61,810 nt of DNA from Novosphingobium sp. B 225. Lineage in GTDB: Bacteria > Pseudomonadota > Alphaproteobacteria > Sphingomonadales > Sphingomonadaceae. The stretch lies in NCBI RefSeq assembly GCF_002198665.1, contig NZ_MWLM01000039.1, forward strand, positions 1 through 61,810, written 5' to 3'. The stretch's first letter is position 1; every line of letters starts with the position of its first letter. Below the pieces are notes generated by a model. It was not told where the DNA came from and did not search any database. It was given only the letters and a program-made list of their open reading frames with translations. Position numbers and translations under genes: made by a program. Shown here one piece after another: positions 33,126 through 43,069 of the stretch.

Positions 33126-35984
33126 TTATCCCGCCTCAACCCCTTCCGGCAGCACCGTAATTTCCACCTTGCCAGTCACGGTCAGGTATTGCCGGACCAG
33201 TTCTTGCAACCGTTCTGGCGTCACCGCGTTCAGGCGGTCCTTGGCCTTTGTGAAACGTTCGATCCGGTCAGCTTCGGTCTGGGCGCGATCGACAAAGCTT
33301 AGCCAGCCGCCGTTGCTTTTCAGCGCATTGTCATAGTTTTCCAACAACGGCGCACGGGCGCGCAGCAGGACGTCTGCGGGAACCGGGCGGCTGCGCAGTT
33401 CGTCCAGCGTGGCCAGCATCGCCGCGCGGGTTGCCGCCACTTCGTGGACGTCCACCGAAGCGCGTAGCATCAGCGTGCCGTAGCCGCGCCAGCTGCGCCC
33501 GGCATAGCTCTGCACGCCGGGGGAATAGGCCTTGCCCAGTTGCTCGCGCAAAGTATCAGTCAGTTCTATCTGCAGCACCCGGTCAAGCAGCTGTAATTCA
33601 AGGGCGGCCACCGGGTCTTCCCCGTCACGGGTTGACCAGGTCATGGTCACCAGTGCCTGATCTTTCACCCCGGTGTGGCGCAGCACATGCGCGCTGCGAT
33701 CGGCGGTGAACCGGCGCTGGCGCTGCTCGGTCCAGGGCCGGAACTCCGGCTCGCGCGCGGGCAGGGCGCCAAAGGTGCGGGCGGCGATTGCCACAACCTG
33801 ATCCTCATCCAGATCCCCGACCAGCCCCAGCTCGATCGCGCCATTTTGCAGGCGATCCGCAATGTCCTGCTTCAGCTTCGCGAAAGTCAACTTGCGCCAG
33901 GCTTCGACCGGCGAGAGGCTGAAGCGCGGATCGCCGCCCGACAGGATCCGGCCCTGGTCCGCCGTCAGCGCCGAAGCGGGGGTGGCGCGCAGGGCCTGGA
34001 ACATGTTGTTGATCGTCTGCCGAAACAGCACTTCGCCTTCGGGTCGGTAACCGGGATCGGTGATCTGCGCGGCCAGCAATTGCAGCTGCAATTCCAGATC
34101 CGCAGGCGTGGTAACGGCCTGGGCGATGAAGCTTTCATCGGTGGAGGCGAGGTTCGCTGAAACGGTCCGCCCGGCCAGCAGTGTGTCGAGCTCATCCTTG
34201 CTGTGCTTGCCCAGGCCGCCTTGCGACAGGACGGAAACCATCCGGGTCGCATCGGGGTTGGCCCCAGTCAGCAGCATATCCCCGCCATCGACCGAGAGCT
34301 GGACCAGCAATTTGCCCTTGTCGAGTTCGGTGCGTTTGAGGTTCAGCCGCACCCCATTGGCAAAGCGCAGCTGGCGAATGCCGAGCACCGGTTCGCGCGT
34401 GTCGCTGATTACAGCGCCTGCGGGACCGAACTGGGTGTAGCCAAAAGTCGCAGCGGCCTTGGCATCGGGCGGACTTAGCGGCGCGCGCAATGCCTCGGCC
34501 CAGGCCTTGGCAATCGCCGATGCACCCCCTTGCGGCGCGCGGCGGCCTTGAAACCGCAGCAGCGGCTGATCCAGCGGCACCAGTTCAAAGCGCAAGGCGG
34601 CCATCACCCGATCCGGCGTGATTTCCGGGATGAACGCTTCCAGTCGGGCGAGCGAGCGGGTGGGCGTATCGGGGACAATGTCATTGTTGATCAGCGCCAT
34701 GACCGCGCCCAACAGCGCCGCGTTGGGGCGGGTGTCCGCGCTCTGCGCTTCGTTGCGGGCGGCGGTGCGGATCGCGGCGACCTGTTCTGCGATCTCTGCC
34801 GGGGTAAAGCCGAACTGGATCGCGCGGCGATATTCGGTCCCGGCAGCGATCAGTCCGCGCCGCCACTTGCCATCAACCGTATCTACCGACAGCGAGGTGG
34901 AGCGCCCGGCCTTGAACAGATCGCTCGTGCCAAGGCCCGCACTGCGAAACGGCGCGTCGCCGCTGCGGGACAGGCGCAGCAGACGCCGGTTGATGATCGC
35001 ATAGCCGATCTGACGCAGCAGGTGTTCGCGGCGCACGGTCACGCTGTCCGGCTCTTGCTGCCAGGTCCCGTGGCGACTGGCGGTGATCCGTTCGGACAGC
35101 GCCGGATCGACATAGATATCCTGCCGGTCTGCCAGCCGGGTGGGAATAGGGCCGGGGCTGGGCTGCGGCTCTGTTGCGGCAGCGCGCCAATCGCCAAAGC
35201 GGGCCTTGATTTCGGCCTCGACCAGCGCCGGATCGATATCGCCGACCACCACCACGCTGGTCTGCGCAGGCACATATTCGCGCTGCCAGAATGCCTTCAA
35301 GGCCTGTGCCGTGGCCCCGTGCAGCGTCTCATCGGTGCCGATCGGCATACGCCGGGTAAAGTGCGCGCCGGGAAACAGGAACTGCGCCTGATCGATGTAA
35401 TTGCGATAACCAAAATTGTTGCGATCACGCTTTTCCGAAAGGATCACCCCGCGCTCCCGCTCCACAGCGGCGGGGGAAAAGGTTAGCTCGCTCGCGGTCT
35501 CGCGCATCAGCATCAGTGCTGTTCCCAGCAGCGCGGGATCGTTGCGCGGCAGGTCCAGCATATAGGTGGTCTTGTCGAAATTGGTGCTGGCATTGGTATC
35601 CGCGCCAAAAGCCAGCCCGTCGCGCTCCAGCAGCTTGACCATTTCGCCCTCCGGCACACGGGTGCTCCCGTTGAAGGCCATATGTTCGACATAGTGGGCA
35701 AAACCCTGTTCGCTTTCCCCTTCGTCCAGCGACCCCGCCTCGATCTGCATCCGCACCAGCACGGTGCCCTTGGGCGTCTGGTTTGGCCGGATCGCATAAC
35801 GCAGCCCGTTGTCCAGCCGCCCGAAGTGCCAGGCGGGATCGACCGGCACGTCGCTTTGCTCGAAGGCCCAGACGGGATTTGCCGCCGGCGCGGATGCACT
35901 CGCGATGGTCCGCTGCTGCGGCGCGCAGGCGGCAAGGGCAAGGGCGGACAGGGTGAGGGGGAGCAGAAACCGGGTGCGAAGCAT
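33126..35984 (-). CDS. M16-family zinc metallopeptidase lipoprotein
   Basis: From ATG 35984 the protein has 952 residues; a start at 36023 would overlap the upstream stop by 4 bp but put 13 residues before the signal. A lipoprotein signal (LTLSALALAAC) is followed by the M16 inverted zinc motif HYVEH (His97, Glu100, His101) in GFAHYVEHMAFNGSTRVPEG. The rest has the two-domain halves of pitrilysin/insulinase peptidases, including SVVVVGDIDPALVEAEIK and the C-terminal EQLGKAYSPGVQSY. It is anchored in the periplasm facing the outer or inner membrane and degrades peptides. It is paired with the DUF3857 gene upstream. Confidence 0.92.
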   Translation of the reverse strand: MLRTRFLLPLTLSALALAACAPQQRTIASASAPAANPVWAFEQSDVPVDPAWHFGRLDNGLRYAIRPNQTPKGTVLVRMQIEAGSLDEGESEQGFAHYVEHMAFNGSTRVPEGEMVKLLERDGLAFGADTNASTNFDKTTYMLDLPRNDPALLGTALMLMRETASELTFSPAAVERERGVILSEKRDRNNFGYRNYIDQAQFLFPGAHFTRRMPIGTDETLHGATAQALKAFWQREYVPAQTSVVVVGDIDPALVEAEIKARFGDWRAAATEPQPSPGPIPTRLADRQDIYVDPALSERITASRHGTWQQEPDSVTVRREHLLRQIGYAIINRRLLRLSRSGDAPFRSAGLGTSDLFKAGRSTSLSVDTVDGKWRRGLIAAGTEYRRAIQFGFTPAEIAEQVAAIRTAARNEAQSADTRPNAALLGAVMALINNDIVPDTPTRSLARLEAFIPEITPDRVMAALRFELVPLDQPLLRFQGRRAPQGGASAIAKAWAEALRAPLSPPDAKAAATFGYTQFGPAGAVISDTREPVLGIRQLRFANGVRLNLKRTELDKGKLLVQLSVDGGDMLLTGANPDATRMVSVLSQGGLGKHSKDELDTLLAGRTVSANLASTDESFIAQAVTTPADLELQLQLLAAQITDPGYRPEGEVLFRQTINNMFQALRATPASALTADQGRILSGGDPRFSLSPVEAWRKLTFAKLKQDIADRLQNGAIELGLVGDLDEDQVVAIAARTFGALPAREPEFRPWTEQRQRRFTADRSAHVLRHTGVKDQALVTMTWSTRDGEDPVAALELQLLDRVLQIELTDTLREQLGKAYSPGVQSYAGRSWRGYGTLMLRASVDVHEVAATRAAMLATLDELRSRPVPADVLLRARAPLLENYDNALKSNGGWLSFVDRAQTEADRIERFTKAKDRLNAVTPERLQELVRQYLTVTGKVEITVLPEGVEAG

Positions 35985-36019
35985 CGCCGCTAGGTGCGGG
36001 AAAGTCGCACCGGGTGCAA

Positions 36020-38077
36020 TCATTTCCCCTTATCGGAGGGCACCTGACTCAGACAGGCGTCTGAACTGACGACCCAATCCTGATCGAAGGTCGTTGGAAT
36101 GCGCTGCCCCGGCTTGATGTTATCAGCGCTGGAGGGGTCGTAATAAATCCAGGCCATCGAGTTGTCGAAGTCAGCTAGCCGGGCATTGTCCCTGGCGGCT
36201 GCGTCGCGACCGATTTCAGTCTGTGTGGTCATGAATGAGCGAACCATGGTGATCTGACCATCGCGGCGATCAAACTTTCGGTGATAGACGGCGCCATACA
36301 TCAGGTTGTCGTAAGCTGTATTGTAGGACCAATCCTTCAAGGCCGTGGCTTTCGGCATCCGCACCGTGGTCACGTTGCAATCAAAATCAGGCTTGCGGTA
36401 AAATGGGACAGACAGATGCTGTACTGCAGTACGCTGGCGCCGTTCGGGGGATGAAAAGCCGCCGCCTGGCAATGAGATCGAGCGCGAATTGCGCCCCTCT
36501 TTGTCCCAGTCGAGCGGGCCAGTACCGGTGATTTCCAGCACGCTGGCCTGTTCCTTGACATCGAACCGCCAATTGATCTTGTCGATCACGGACCATGTCG
36601 ATCCGCCGGACAGGCTTTGACGCAATGCAGCGTCCAGTTGGTCGACACTAACCGAGGAGAACTGGAGATATTCAACCAGAGCCGCGGCCCCCCGCCGGAT
36701 CGTAACGTGCCGTTTTTGCGAGTCAGTATCAAACCCGGCGCTTGCGTCGATTTCGAACAAGGTAAGGTCGAGCGGCTTGGTCGGAAGCTGTTGCGGCATC
36801 CGTTCCAGTCCCGATCCACCCACGGTCAGTGGCAAGACCCAGCGATAGGGCAGGATCGGATCCCTGGCTGGTCCATAGACCGGGGGCAGCGTGCCATCGA
36901 GCCAAAAGGGTTTGCCGTCGAGTTGCGCTCTGACGAGCACGTGATCGAAGTAACTGGGCCCCGGCAAGCGCGCATCGATCCCGTCGTCCGTCCCGGCGTT
37001 GTTGGCAAGCACTGCCTGCGCCGGAATGCCAAGCTCGCGCAGCAAGGCCAGCAGCAGCACGGTTTTACCCTTGCAATCTCCATAGCGCCGCTGCCAGGTA
37101 TCATCAGCGCTGACGGGCGTGAGGTTGCCCCCGTTTAGGCCGACATAGACATAGCGCACCTGCTGTTCGACCAGAGCGAGCGCAGCAGCAGCACGATCAT
37201 ACGCGGATTGGTGGGTTGTCGCGATCATCGTCGCTTCGCGCTTGACTGCCGATGTGGTCGAAAGCGCAGCCGCCTGGTCATACAGCGGCGCAAGTCGGCC
37301 CGAGAGGGCCTGCCATGTGGTGAAATCGCTGTATTCGATGATCCGCTGCCAATTGTACCGTGGCGGCGCGTCCCTGGGTGGGTTCAGGGTCGCAGGATTG
37401 TCCAGGCTGACAGAAAATACGTCCGCCTCGCGCTTGAGCAGCGGTTCAAGGTCAGGCGCTACCTGGATTGCGGGCTTCTGTTCTGGAGCCCAACTCAGAG
37501 CGAGCCGGTAGCGACCGGAAGGGGGCGAGGAGCTCAGGAACAGTAAACCCGAGCTGGTGCTGCCCAGAGTTGGGTCCTGAATGTGCCGTGTGTAGCTGAC
37601 TTCCAGTTCGTCACCCACCCGCAGGTCGGGAACCCGCAGGACGGCAGTCATTTCCCCGTCAAGTGTCGCTTGTTCCAGCTGCGCTTCACGCCGAAGCACC
37701 TCGAACTGCGCCGATTCCAGGACGTCCCGCGCCACGCCGTCACGATAGACCTTCACGGAATGAACAATCGGTTTTCCGTTGGCCGGATTCCAGGACAGCG
37801 AGATGTTGCCGAGCTGCAGGCCATTGTTGTTCAGGATACGGAACAGGGTGTTGGAATAGGCATGGTCGCCAGATGCATCGAAGTGCATCTCGATATCCTG
37901 GCGGCGAATGAAGGTTGCCCCCCGTGCGTCCGCCGGAACCGGCAGTGGTTCTGACAGCAACGCCCACTTGGGTGGGGTCGGCTCAAACGTGATCGGTCCC
38001 TCGTCCGCATTCTTGGCGATGGCCGGGTCGGCGGAATTAAGCAGCAGTGCGACAGCAAACGCGGCAAACCTGATCAT
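36020..38077 (-). CDS. DUF3857 / transglutaminase-like exported protein
   Basis: The ATG at 38077, after AGGGAAGG, gives 685 residues with a signal peptide (FAAFAVALLLNSADPAIA). An N-terminal DUF3857 beta domain (about 50-230; DGVARDVLESAQFEVLRREA) is followed by a transglutaminase fold. YGDCKGKTVLLLALL bears the catalytic Cys, YFDHVLVRAQ the His and FWLDGT the Asp, so the triad is intact. Such proteins are periplasmic and thought to act as proteases or cross-linking enzymes, but none is well defined. The stop TGA sits at the possible upstream start of the M16 gene, so the two form an operon. Confidence 0.88.
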   Translation of the reverse strand: MIRFAAFAVALLLNSADPAIAKNADEGPITFEPTPPKWALLSEPLPVPADARGATFIRRQDIEMHFDASGDHAYSNTLFRILNNNGLQLGNISLSWNPANGKPIVHSVKVYRDGVARDVLESAQFEVLRREAQLEQATLDGEMTAVLRVPDLRVGDELEVSYTRHIQDPTLGSTSSGLLFLSSSPPSGRYRLALSWAPEQKPAIQVAPDLEPLLKREADVFSVSLDNPATLNPPRDAPPRYNWQRIIEYSDFTTWQALSGRLAPLYDQAAALSTTSAVKREATMIATTHQSAYDRAAAALALVEQQVRYVYVGLNGGNLTPVSADDTWQRRYGDCKGKTVLLLALLRELGIPAQAVLANNAGTDDGIDARLPGPSYFDHVLVRAQLDGKPFWLDGTLPPVYGPARDPILPYRWVLPLTVGGSGLERMPQQLPTKPLDLTLFEIDASAGFDTDSQKRHVTIRRGAAALVEYLQFSSVSVDQLDAALRQSLSGGSTWSVIDKINWRFDVKEQASVLEITGTGPLDWDKEGRNSRSISLPGGGFSSPERRQRTAVQHLSVPFYRKPDFDCNVTTVRMPKATALKDWSYNTAYDNLMYGAVYHRKFDRRDGQITMVRSFMTTQTEIGRDAAARDNARLADFDNSMAWIYYDPSSADNIKPGQRIPTTFDQDWVVSSDACLSQVPSDKGK

Positions 38078-38128
38078 CCCGATCCTTCCCTCTTCGAAAG
38101 GTCGGGGTGCCACGAATTATCCTGCGAT

Positions 38129-38153
38129 CACAAGCCGTTTTGGCCAGCTTGTG
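38129..38153. other. Small perfect hairpin between purC and DUF3857 gene
   Basis: CACAAGC (38129-38135) and GCTTGTG (38147-38153) pair perfectly across an 11-nt loop in the 97-bp gap after purC. No U-run follows in either direction, so it may be a weak terminator or a processing site. Confidence 0.35.
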
Positions 38154-38174
38154 CGGATTTACCAAACGCCAGCC

Positions 38175-38957
38175 TTACTTCCCCCGCAGCTTGCGGTGGG
38201 CGGTCAGGTCAAACACCTGGCTTGGGCCGTTGTCCTCTTCCAGCAGGCCGAGGCGGCGGGCGACTTCCTGATAGGCTTCTTCTTCGCCGCCCAGATCGCG
38301 CCGGAAGCGGTCCTTGTCGAGCTTTTCGCCGGTGGTCATGTCCCACAGGCGGCAGCCATCGGGGCTGATTTCGTCGGCCAGGATCACCCGGCTGTAATCG
38401 CCGTCCCAGATCCGGCCGAATTCAAGCTTGAAATCGACCAGACGGATGTTGATCGCGGCGAACATGCCGCACATGAAATCGTTGACCCGGATCGCCATGG
38501 AAGAGATGTCCTGCATCTCCTCGTTGCTGGCCCAGCCGAAGCAGGCGATGTGTTCTTCGGCGATCATCGGATCGCCCAGCGCATCGTCCTTGTAATAGTA
38601 TTCGATCAGGGTGTGGGGCAGGGGCTCGCCCTCGGGGATGCCCAGTCGCTTGCTGATCGATCCGGCGGCGACATTGCGCACCACCACTTCGATCGGGACG
38701 ATTTCCACTTGCCGCACCAACTGTTCGCGCATGTTCAGGCGCTTGATGAAGTGCGTCGGGATGCCGATGTGGTTCAGGCGCGTAAAGACATATTCGCTGA
38801 TGCGGTTGTTGATCACGCCCTTGCCGTTGATCGTGGCTTTCTTCTCACCGTTGAAAGCGGTGGCATCATCCTTGAAATACTGGATGATGGTGCCGGGTTC
38901 GGGGCCTTCGAACAGGATCTTGGCCTTGCCTTCGTAGATCTGACGGCGACGGGACAT
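38175..38957 (-). CDS. purC: SAICAR synthase
   Basis: Phosphoribosylaminoimidazole-succinocarboxamide synthase, step eight of purine synthesis, joins CAIR and aspartate using ATP. From ATG 38957 (GAGGAA upstream) it has 260 residues. [16 protein letters not shown] is the ATP-binding start, followed by [28 protein letters not shown] with the SAICAR signature, and [10 protein letters not shown] plus [13 protein letters not shown]. The length is typical for the bacterial monofunctional enzyme. It stands alone; purF at 49105-50577 is the other purine gene here. GANTC sites at 38993 and 39005 lie just upstream. Confidence 0.97.
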   Translation of the reverse strand: MSRRRQIYEGKAKILFEGPEPGTIIQYFKDDATAFNGEKKATINGKGVINNRISEYVFTRLNHIGIPTHFIKRLNMREQLVRQVEIVPIEVVVRNVAAGSISKRLGIPEGEPLPHTLIEYYYKDDALGDPMIAEEHIACFGWASNEEMQDISSMAIRVNDFMCGMFAAINIRLVDFKLEFGRIWDGDYSRVILADEISPDGCRLWDMTTGEKLDKDRFRRDLGGEEEAYQEVARRLGLLEEDNGPSQVFDLTAHRKLRGK

Positions 38958-39186
38958 TGCGGTTCCTCGAAACATGAAGCCCCGGCGCTGGCGAGTCGGA
39001 TAAAGACTCCCGCTGCCGGGGCGGACAAGCGGCCCTTACGCGAATTCGCGCGCCCGTGCAAACCCGCCCGCAAGGGTGCTTTCCGGATTAACCCCATGCC
39101 TGAACCGGGCTTGGCAAGCGCACATAAACCGCGTGCCGCAATGCTGCATCAAGTGTGGATCTCCACGATCTGAAAAGGGTGTTGGC

Positions 39187-39378
39187 ATGCATAAACGGGT
39201 GCGGCGGGTCTGGCGGCTGTGGCAGGATCAGGCTGGTGCGACCGCGATCGAATATGGCCTGATCGCGGCGCTGATCGCGGTTGCCGCGATTGCGGCGATG
39301 AACGGGTTCGGCAACCAGTTCCAATCCACTTTCAACACCGCATCGGGCGCGATGAGCAAGGCGAACGGCAAGGTCTGA
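39187..39378 (+). CDS. Flp-family type IVb pilin
   Basis: The ATG at 39187 gives a 63-residue prepilin. HKRVRRVWRLWQDQAGATAIEYGLIAALIAVAAIAAMNG is the class motif: a basic leader, a Gly-Ala cleavage site before the TAIEYGLIAALIAV helix with Glu at +5, then a short variable tail. It should be processed by a TadV/CpaA-type prepilin peptidase and assembled into Flp/Tad adhesion pili. None of the tad/cpa assembly genes is in the window. It could be an orphan pilin or one copy of several. Confidence 0.9.
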   Translation: MHKRVRRVWRLWQDQAGATAIEYGLIAALIAVAAIAAMNGFGNQFQSTFNTASGAMSKANGKV

Positions 39379-39500
39379 ACCCGCACCAGCCATGCCCCTG
39401 CTTGATCGGGGCATAAGAAATATCGAACTGGTGCAACCGGGCGTTGCCGCCTGCCGTTCTGCGCGGTAGTCGGCGCGGGATTGCCACGTTGGAGATCCCG

Positions 39501-39911
39501 ATGGACCGTGCCCAAGCGCTTGACCTGCTGACCCGCTATTACGCCGCTTTCAACGCGGGCGATTGGGAAGGGATGCTCGATTGCCTGGATGATGATGTGG
39601 CGCATGACATCAATCAGGGCGAAACCCAGCGGGGCAAAGCCGCGTTCCGCACGTTCCTGGCGCATATGGAACGCTGCTATCGGGAACGGCTGGACGGCAT
39701 GGTGCTGATGGCCAGCGATGATGGCGCGAGCGGGGCGGCGGAATTTACCGTCCACGGGGAATACCTGGCCACGGACGAAGGCCTGCCCGAAGCGAACGGG
39801 CAAACCTATGTCCTGCCCGCCGGGGCGTTCTTCGCCATGGCCGATGGCCGGATCACGCGGGTCACGGTTTATTACAACCTGGCCGATTGGACCGCGCAGG
39901 TGGTGGGGTGA
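39501..39911 (+). CDS. NTF2-like/SnoaL-type ketosteroid-isomerase-related protein
   Basis: The ATG at 39501 follows GGAG and gives 136 residues. A cone-shaped NTF2 fold is indicated by ALDLLTRYYAAFNAGDWEGML, CLDDDVAHDINQGE, TFLAHMERCYRERLDGMVLM and the C-terminal FFAMADGRITRVTVYYN. It matches the ketosteroid isomerase-related proteins found next to acetyltransferase/nitrilase genes in proteobacteria. Its activity is unknown. Its stop overlaps the GTG of the GNAT gene (GTGA), so the three genes 39501-41385 are one coupled operon. Confidence 0.85.
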   Translation: MDRAQALDLLTRYYAAFNAGDWEGMLDCLDDDVAHDINQGETQRGKAAFRTFLAHMERCYRERLDGMVLMASDDGASGAAEFTVHGEYLATDEGLPEANGQTYVLPAGAFFAMADGRITRVTVYYNLADWTAQVVG

Positions 39912-40495
39912 ACCTGGCCGTCCGCCCGCTGACCGGCGCGGAACTGCACGGCGCGATTGACGATCTGGCCGCGCTGCGGATCGCCGTTTTTGCCGCCTAT
40001 CCCTATCTGTATGATGGCGATGCGGCTTATGAGGCGGACTATCTGAAGGAGTTCATCGCCGCGCCAGATGCGGTGTTGGTGGCAGCCTTTGATGGCGCGC
40101 GGATTGTCGGCGCGGCAACGGCCAGTCCGATGTGGGCCCAGAAAGACGAATTTCGCGCGCCGTTTGAAGCACGCGGGATCGATACGTCCAGCCTGTTCTA
40201 TTTCGGTGAGAGCGTGCTGTTACCGAAATACCGCGGGCAAGGCGTCGGCCATGCGTTTTTCGACGAGCGCGAAGGGCAGGCCCGGCGCAGCGGCGCCGCC
40301 GCGGCGACCTTTGCGGCGGTAATCCGTCCTGACGATCATCCGGCGCGGCCTTCGGACTATGTCCCGCTTGATGCCTTCTGGACCCGGCGCGGCTATGCCC
40401 CGGTGGCCGGGTTCGTCACCGAACTGGGATGGAAGGAACATGGCGAGGCAGAGGAAACACTCAAGCCGATGCAATACTGGATGCGCAGCCTGTGA
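39908..40495 (+). CDS. GNAT-family N-acetyltransferase in NTF2-nitrilase operon
   Basis: The GTG at 39908 overlaps the previous stop by 4 bp; the protein has 195 residues. ALRIAVFAAYPYLYDGDAAYE is the N-terminal GNAT part, GARIVGAATASPMW the central strand and SVLLPKYRGQGVGHAFFDERE the acetyl-CoA loop (RGQGVG). The C-terminal PLDAFWTRRGYAPVAGF is typical. Some proteobacteria, as I recall, fuse a GNAT domain to a nitrilase domain; here the nitrilase is the next gene, again with a GTGA overlap. A joint substrate is likely but unknown. Confidence 0.87.
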   Translation: MNLAVRPLTGAELHGAIDDLAALRIAVFAAYPYLYDGDAAYEADYLKEFIAAPDAVLVAAFDGARIVGAATASPMWAQKDEFRAPFEARGIDTSSLFYFGESVLLPKYRGQGVGHAFFDEREGQARRSGAAAATFAAVIRPDDHPARPSDYVPLDAFWTRRGYAPVAGFVTELGWKEHGEAEETLKPMQYWMRSL

Positions 40496-41385
40496 CTCGC
40501 TTTACTCTGGCCGCGGCGCAATATCCGATCGACCGGCTGGACAGCTGGGATGCCTATGCCACGAAGCTGGCCAACTGGGTTGAACAGGCAGGAGCGGGCG
40601 GGGCGGCGCTGGCGTTGTTTCCTGAATATGGCGCGATGGAACTGGCCGCGCTGGAACCGGCCAGTATGGGCAGCCTGGCGGGTTCGCTGGCCAGTGTGGC
40701 GGCGTTGGGCGCACGCGTCGATGCGCTGCATGCTCAGCTGGCGTCACGGCACGGGCTGCACATCCTGGCCGCTTCGATCCCGGCCTTGGTCCTGGGCCGC
40801 TATGTCAACCGGGCGCGGCTGTTCTCGCCTTCTGGCAAAGTCGGAGTGCAGGACAAGCTGTTGATGACCCGGTTTGAGCGGGAGGAATGGCACGTTTCGG
40901 CAGGCATGCCGTTGCGGCTGTTTCAGACGTCACTTGGCCTGATTGGCGTGAATATCTGTTATGACAGCGAATTCCCGCTGCTCGCCCGGGCCCAGTGCGA
41001 AGCGGGGATGGAGCTGTTGCTGGTGCCCAGCTGTACCGATTCACTCCATGGCTATTGGCGCGTCCGGTTGGGCGCACAGGCCCGCGCGCTGGAGGGGCAG
41101 TGCTATGTCGCGCAGTCACCCACGGTCGGACTGGCAGACTGGTCCCCGGCAGTTGATGTCAATCGCGGGGCGGCGGGGATCTATGGCCCGCCCGATGGCG
41201 CGTTCCCGGCGGATGGGGTGGTTGCGCTGGGCCAGCTGGACCAGCCCGGCTGGACCTTTGCGGAAATAGATCCAGAGCGCGTTCGCCAGTTGCGCAGCGA
41301 TGGGGGCGTGCTCAATCACCAGCACTGGTCAGAGCAACCGGGCGGCGAGGCCTTGCCCGAAATCGAACTTGTGGACTTGCGATAG
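40492..41385 (+). CDS. Carbon-nitrogen hydrolase (nitrilase superfamily)
   Basis: The GTG at 40492 overlaps the GNAT stop by 4 bp and gives 297 residues. The catalytic triad of the nitrilase superfamily is complete: Glu45 in ALFPEYGAME, Lys122 in VGVQDKLLM and Cys156 in IGVNICYDSEFP. These enzymes cleave amides or related C-N bonds through a thioester. The closest type is the amidase-like group linked to GNAT domains. It has no signal peptide, so it is cytoplasmic. The tight operon of NTF2-like, acetyltransferase and amidase genes suggests one small catabolic or detoxifying pathway. Confidence 0.9.
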   Translation: MTRFTLAAAQYPIDRLDSWDAYATKLANWVEQAGAGGAALALFPEYGAMELAALEPASMGSLAGSLASVAALGARVDALHAQLASRHGLHILAASIPALVLGRYVNRARLFSPSGKVGVQDKLLMTRFEREEWHVSAGMPLRLFQTSLGLIGVNICYDSEFPLLARAQCEAGMELLLVPSCTDSLHGYWRVRLGAQARALEGQCYVAQSPTVGLADWSPAVDVNRGAAGIYGPPDGAFPADGVVALGQLDQPGWTFAEIDPERVRQLRSDGGVLNHQHWSEQPGGEALPEIELVDLR

Positions 41386-41405
41386 CTGCGCCGAAGCGGC
41401 ACCAC

Positions 41406-42896
41406 ATGGCGATGCGCTCTTACCCGATCTCCGCTTTCGCCCTGCTGTTTGCCCTGCCAGCCCAGGCGCAAACGGCTGTGCCTGCCAGCTTGCGGCAACA
41501 GGTAGAGGCAGTGCTGGCCAGAGCGCCTGCGGGCACGCGGTTTGGTGTGCTGGTGGTGGACAATGCCGGGCGCGAGGTCTTGGCGATCAATCCCGATCAG
41601 CGCTTCATGCCTGCCTCCAACACCAAGCTGTTCACCACCGCGCTGGCGTTTGACGTCATGGCGCGTGATCCGGCTGCGGCGATCGCGGGCGGGACCGTGC
41701 TGCGCTTGCTCGACAAGGGCAAAGGCGCACCTGACGTGGCAATTGCAGGCGGGGGCGGGGTCAGCCTGTCAACTGCGCCCGATTGCACCGCGCGCTGTCT
41801 CGGCAGCCTGGCTGACAAACTTGCCGCAGTAACCCGCAAAGTCGGCGATGTGATTGGCGATGACACCGCGTTTGTCGACCAGCACTGGAGCCCGGGGATG
41901 AGCTGGAACAACATCCAGACCGATTCCGGCACGGCTCCTTCGGCGCTGATCGTCGATGACAATGAAACCTTGCTGACTGTGACCCCGGCGGCGCCCGGCC
42001 TGCCGCCAGTGGTGCAGCTCTCACCCTATTTCACCTTGCGCAACGAAGCCGTGACAGTGGCAGCGGGGGAGACGCGGCTGGCGTTTGAGCGTGCGGTTAA
42101 CAGCCGGGAAGTGCGGCTGCATGGCACGATTGCAGCCAGCGCGCCAGTATGGCGGGACCTGATGGGGATCGACAGCCCGGCGCATTACGCCGCCTGGGCG
42201 CTGCAACAGGCCCTGCAGGCGCGCGGCGTCAAAGTGAGCGGCAAGCTGCGGGTGATCCACCGACCGGTGCAGCTGCCCGGCAGGCCCGATATGGTCGCGA
42301 TCCCGGCGGGCAAGACGCGGATTGCCTTTATCGAACCACCCGCCCCGCTGGCGGAAGAAGTAGCCACGATCAACAAGCGCAGCCAGAACCTGCATGCCGA
42401 AGCCTTGCTGCGCCGCGCCGGGCTGGCAGCGGCTGCGCAAACAATCTTTCCGACCGGCGAACCAGTGCAGGCCGGCTCACTTGAAGCCGGCTTGCAGGCG
42501 TTGCAGGCCATGTTGGGGCGGATCGGAGTGGCGCGGACCAGCTATGACTTTGCCGATGGTTCGGGCATGTCGAGCTATAACCGCGTTTCGCCGCGCGCCA
42601 CCGTTGCCTTGTTGCGTTGGGGTGCGAATCAGGCTTGGGGCGGACAATGGCGCGCCTCGCTGCCGGTCGGCGGGCTCGATGGCACGCTGCGCCGCCGCTT
42701 TGCTGGCACGCCGCTGGCTGGCAAGGTCTTTGCCAAAACCGGCACGCTTAACGCCACAAATGCCCTGTCAGGCTATCTTGTTGCGGCCAGCGGGCGCGAG
42801 CTGACTTTTGCGTTCATGGCCAATGATGTCCCTGGCGATAGCGGGGCGGGGGCTGTGATCGACGCTGCTTTGGCCACCATCGCCCAGGCCAATTGA
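41406..42896 (+). CDS. dacB: D-alanyl-D-alanine carboxypeptidase/endopeptidase (PBP4, S13)
   Basis: The 496-residue protein has a signal peptide (PISAFALLFALPAQAQ) and the three penicillin-binding motifs: Ser71-x-x-Lys74 in MPASNTKLF, SYN in GMSSYNRVSP and KTG in FAKTGTLN. The insertion between the first two motifs (about 100-290) is the mark of family S13 class C proteins. It trims D-Ala from peptidoglycan stem peptides and splits cross-links in the periplasm. The start is 20 bp after the nitrilase stop, so it could be co-transcribed, but the function is unrelated. Confidence 0.93.
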   Translation: MAMRSYPISAFALLFALPAQAQTAVPASLRQQVEAVLARAPAGTRFGVLVVDNAGREVLAINPDQRFMPASNTKLFTTALAFDVMARDPAAAIAGGTVLRLLDKGKGAPDVAIAGGGGVSLSTAPDCTARCLGSLADKLAAVTRKVGDVIGDDTAFVDQHWSPGMSWNNIQTDSGTAPSALIVDDNETLLTVTPAAPGLPPVVQLSPYFTLRNEAVTVAAGETRLAFERAVNSREVRLHGTIAASAPVWRDLMGIDSPAHYAAWALQQALQARGVKVSGKLRVIHRPVQLPGRPDMVAIPAGKTRIAFIEPPAPLAEEVATINKRSQNLHAEALLRRAGLAAAAQTIFPTGEPVQAGSLEAGLQALQAMLGRIGVARTSYDFADGSGMSSYNRVSPRATVALLRWGANQAWGGQWRASLPVGGLDGTLRRRFAGTPLAGKVFAKTGTLNATNALSGYLVAASGRELTFAFMANDVPGDSGAGAVIDAALATIAQAN

Positions 42897-43069
42897 AATC
42901 GCTTCCAATCTGATTGTTGCAGCGCGGCAACAGATTCGAGCCAATGCAGCAAAATCGGTTGTGCCGGGCGGGTTGAAAGTAGGTTCAACTCTGGCGCGGC
43001 GGCGCATCTGCGTTACTCTTGCTGCGACGGTCCTTGGGGGGACCGGCTCATTTGTTTGGGGGTCTAACC

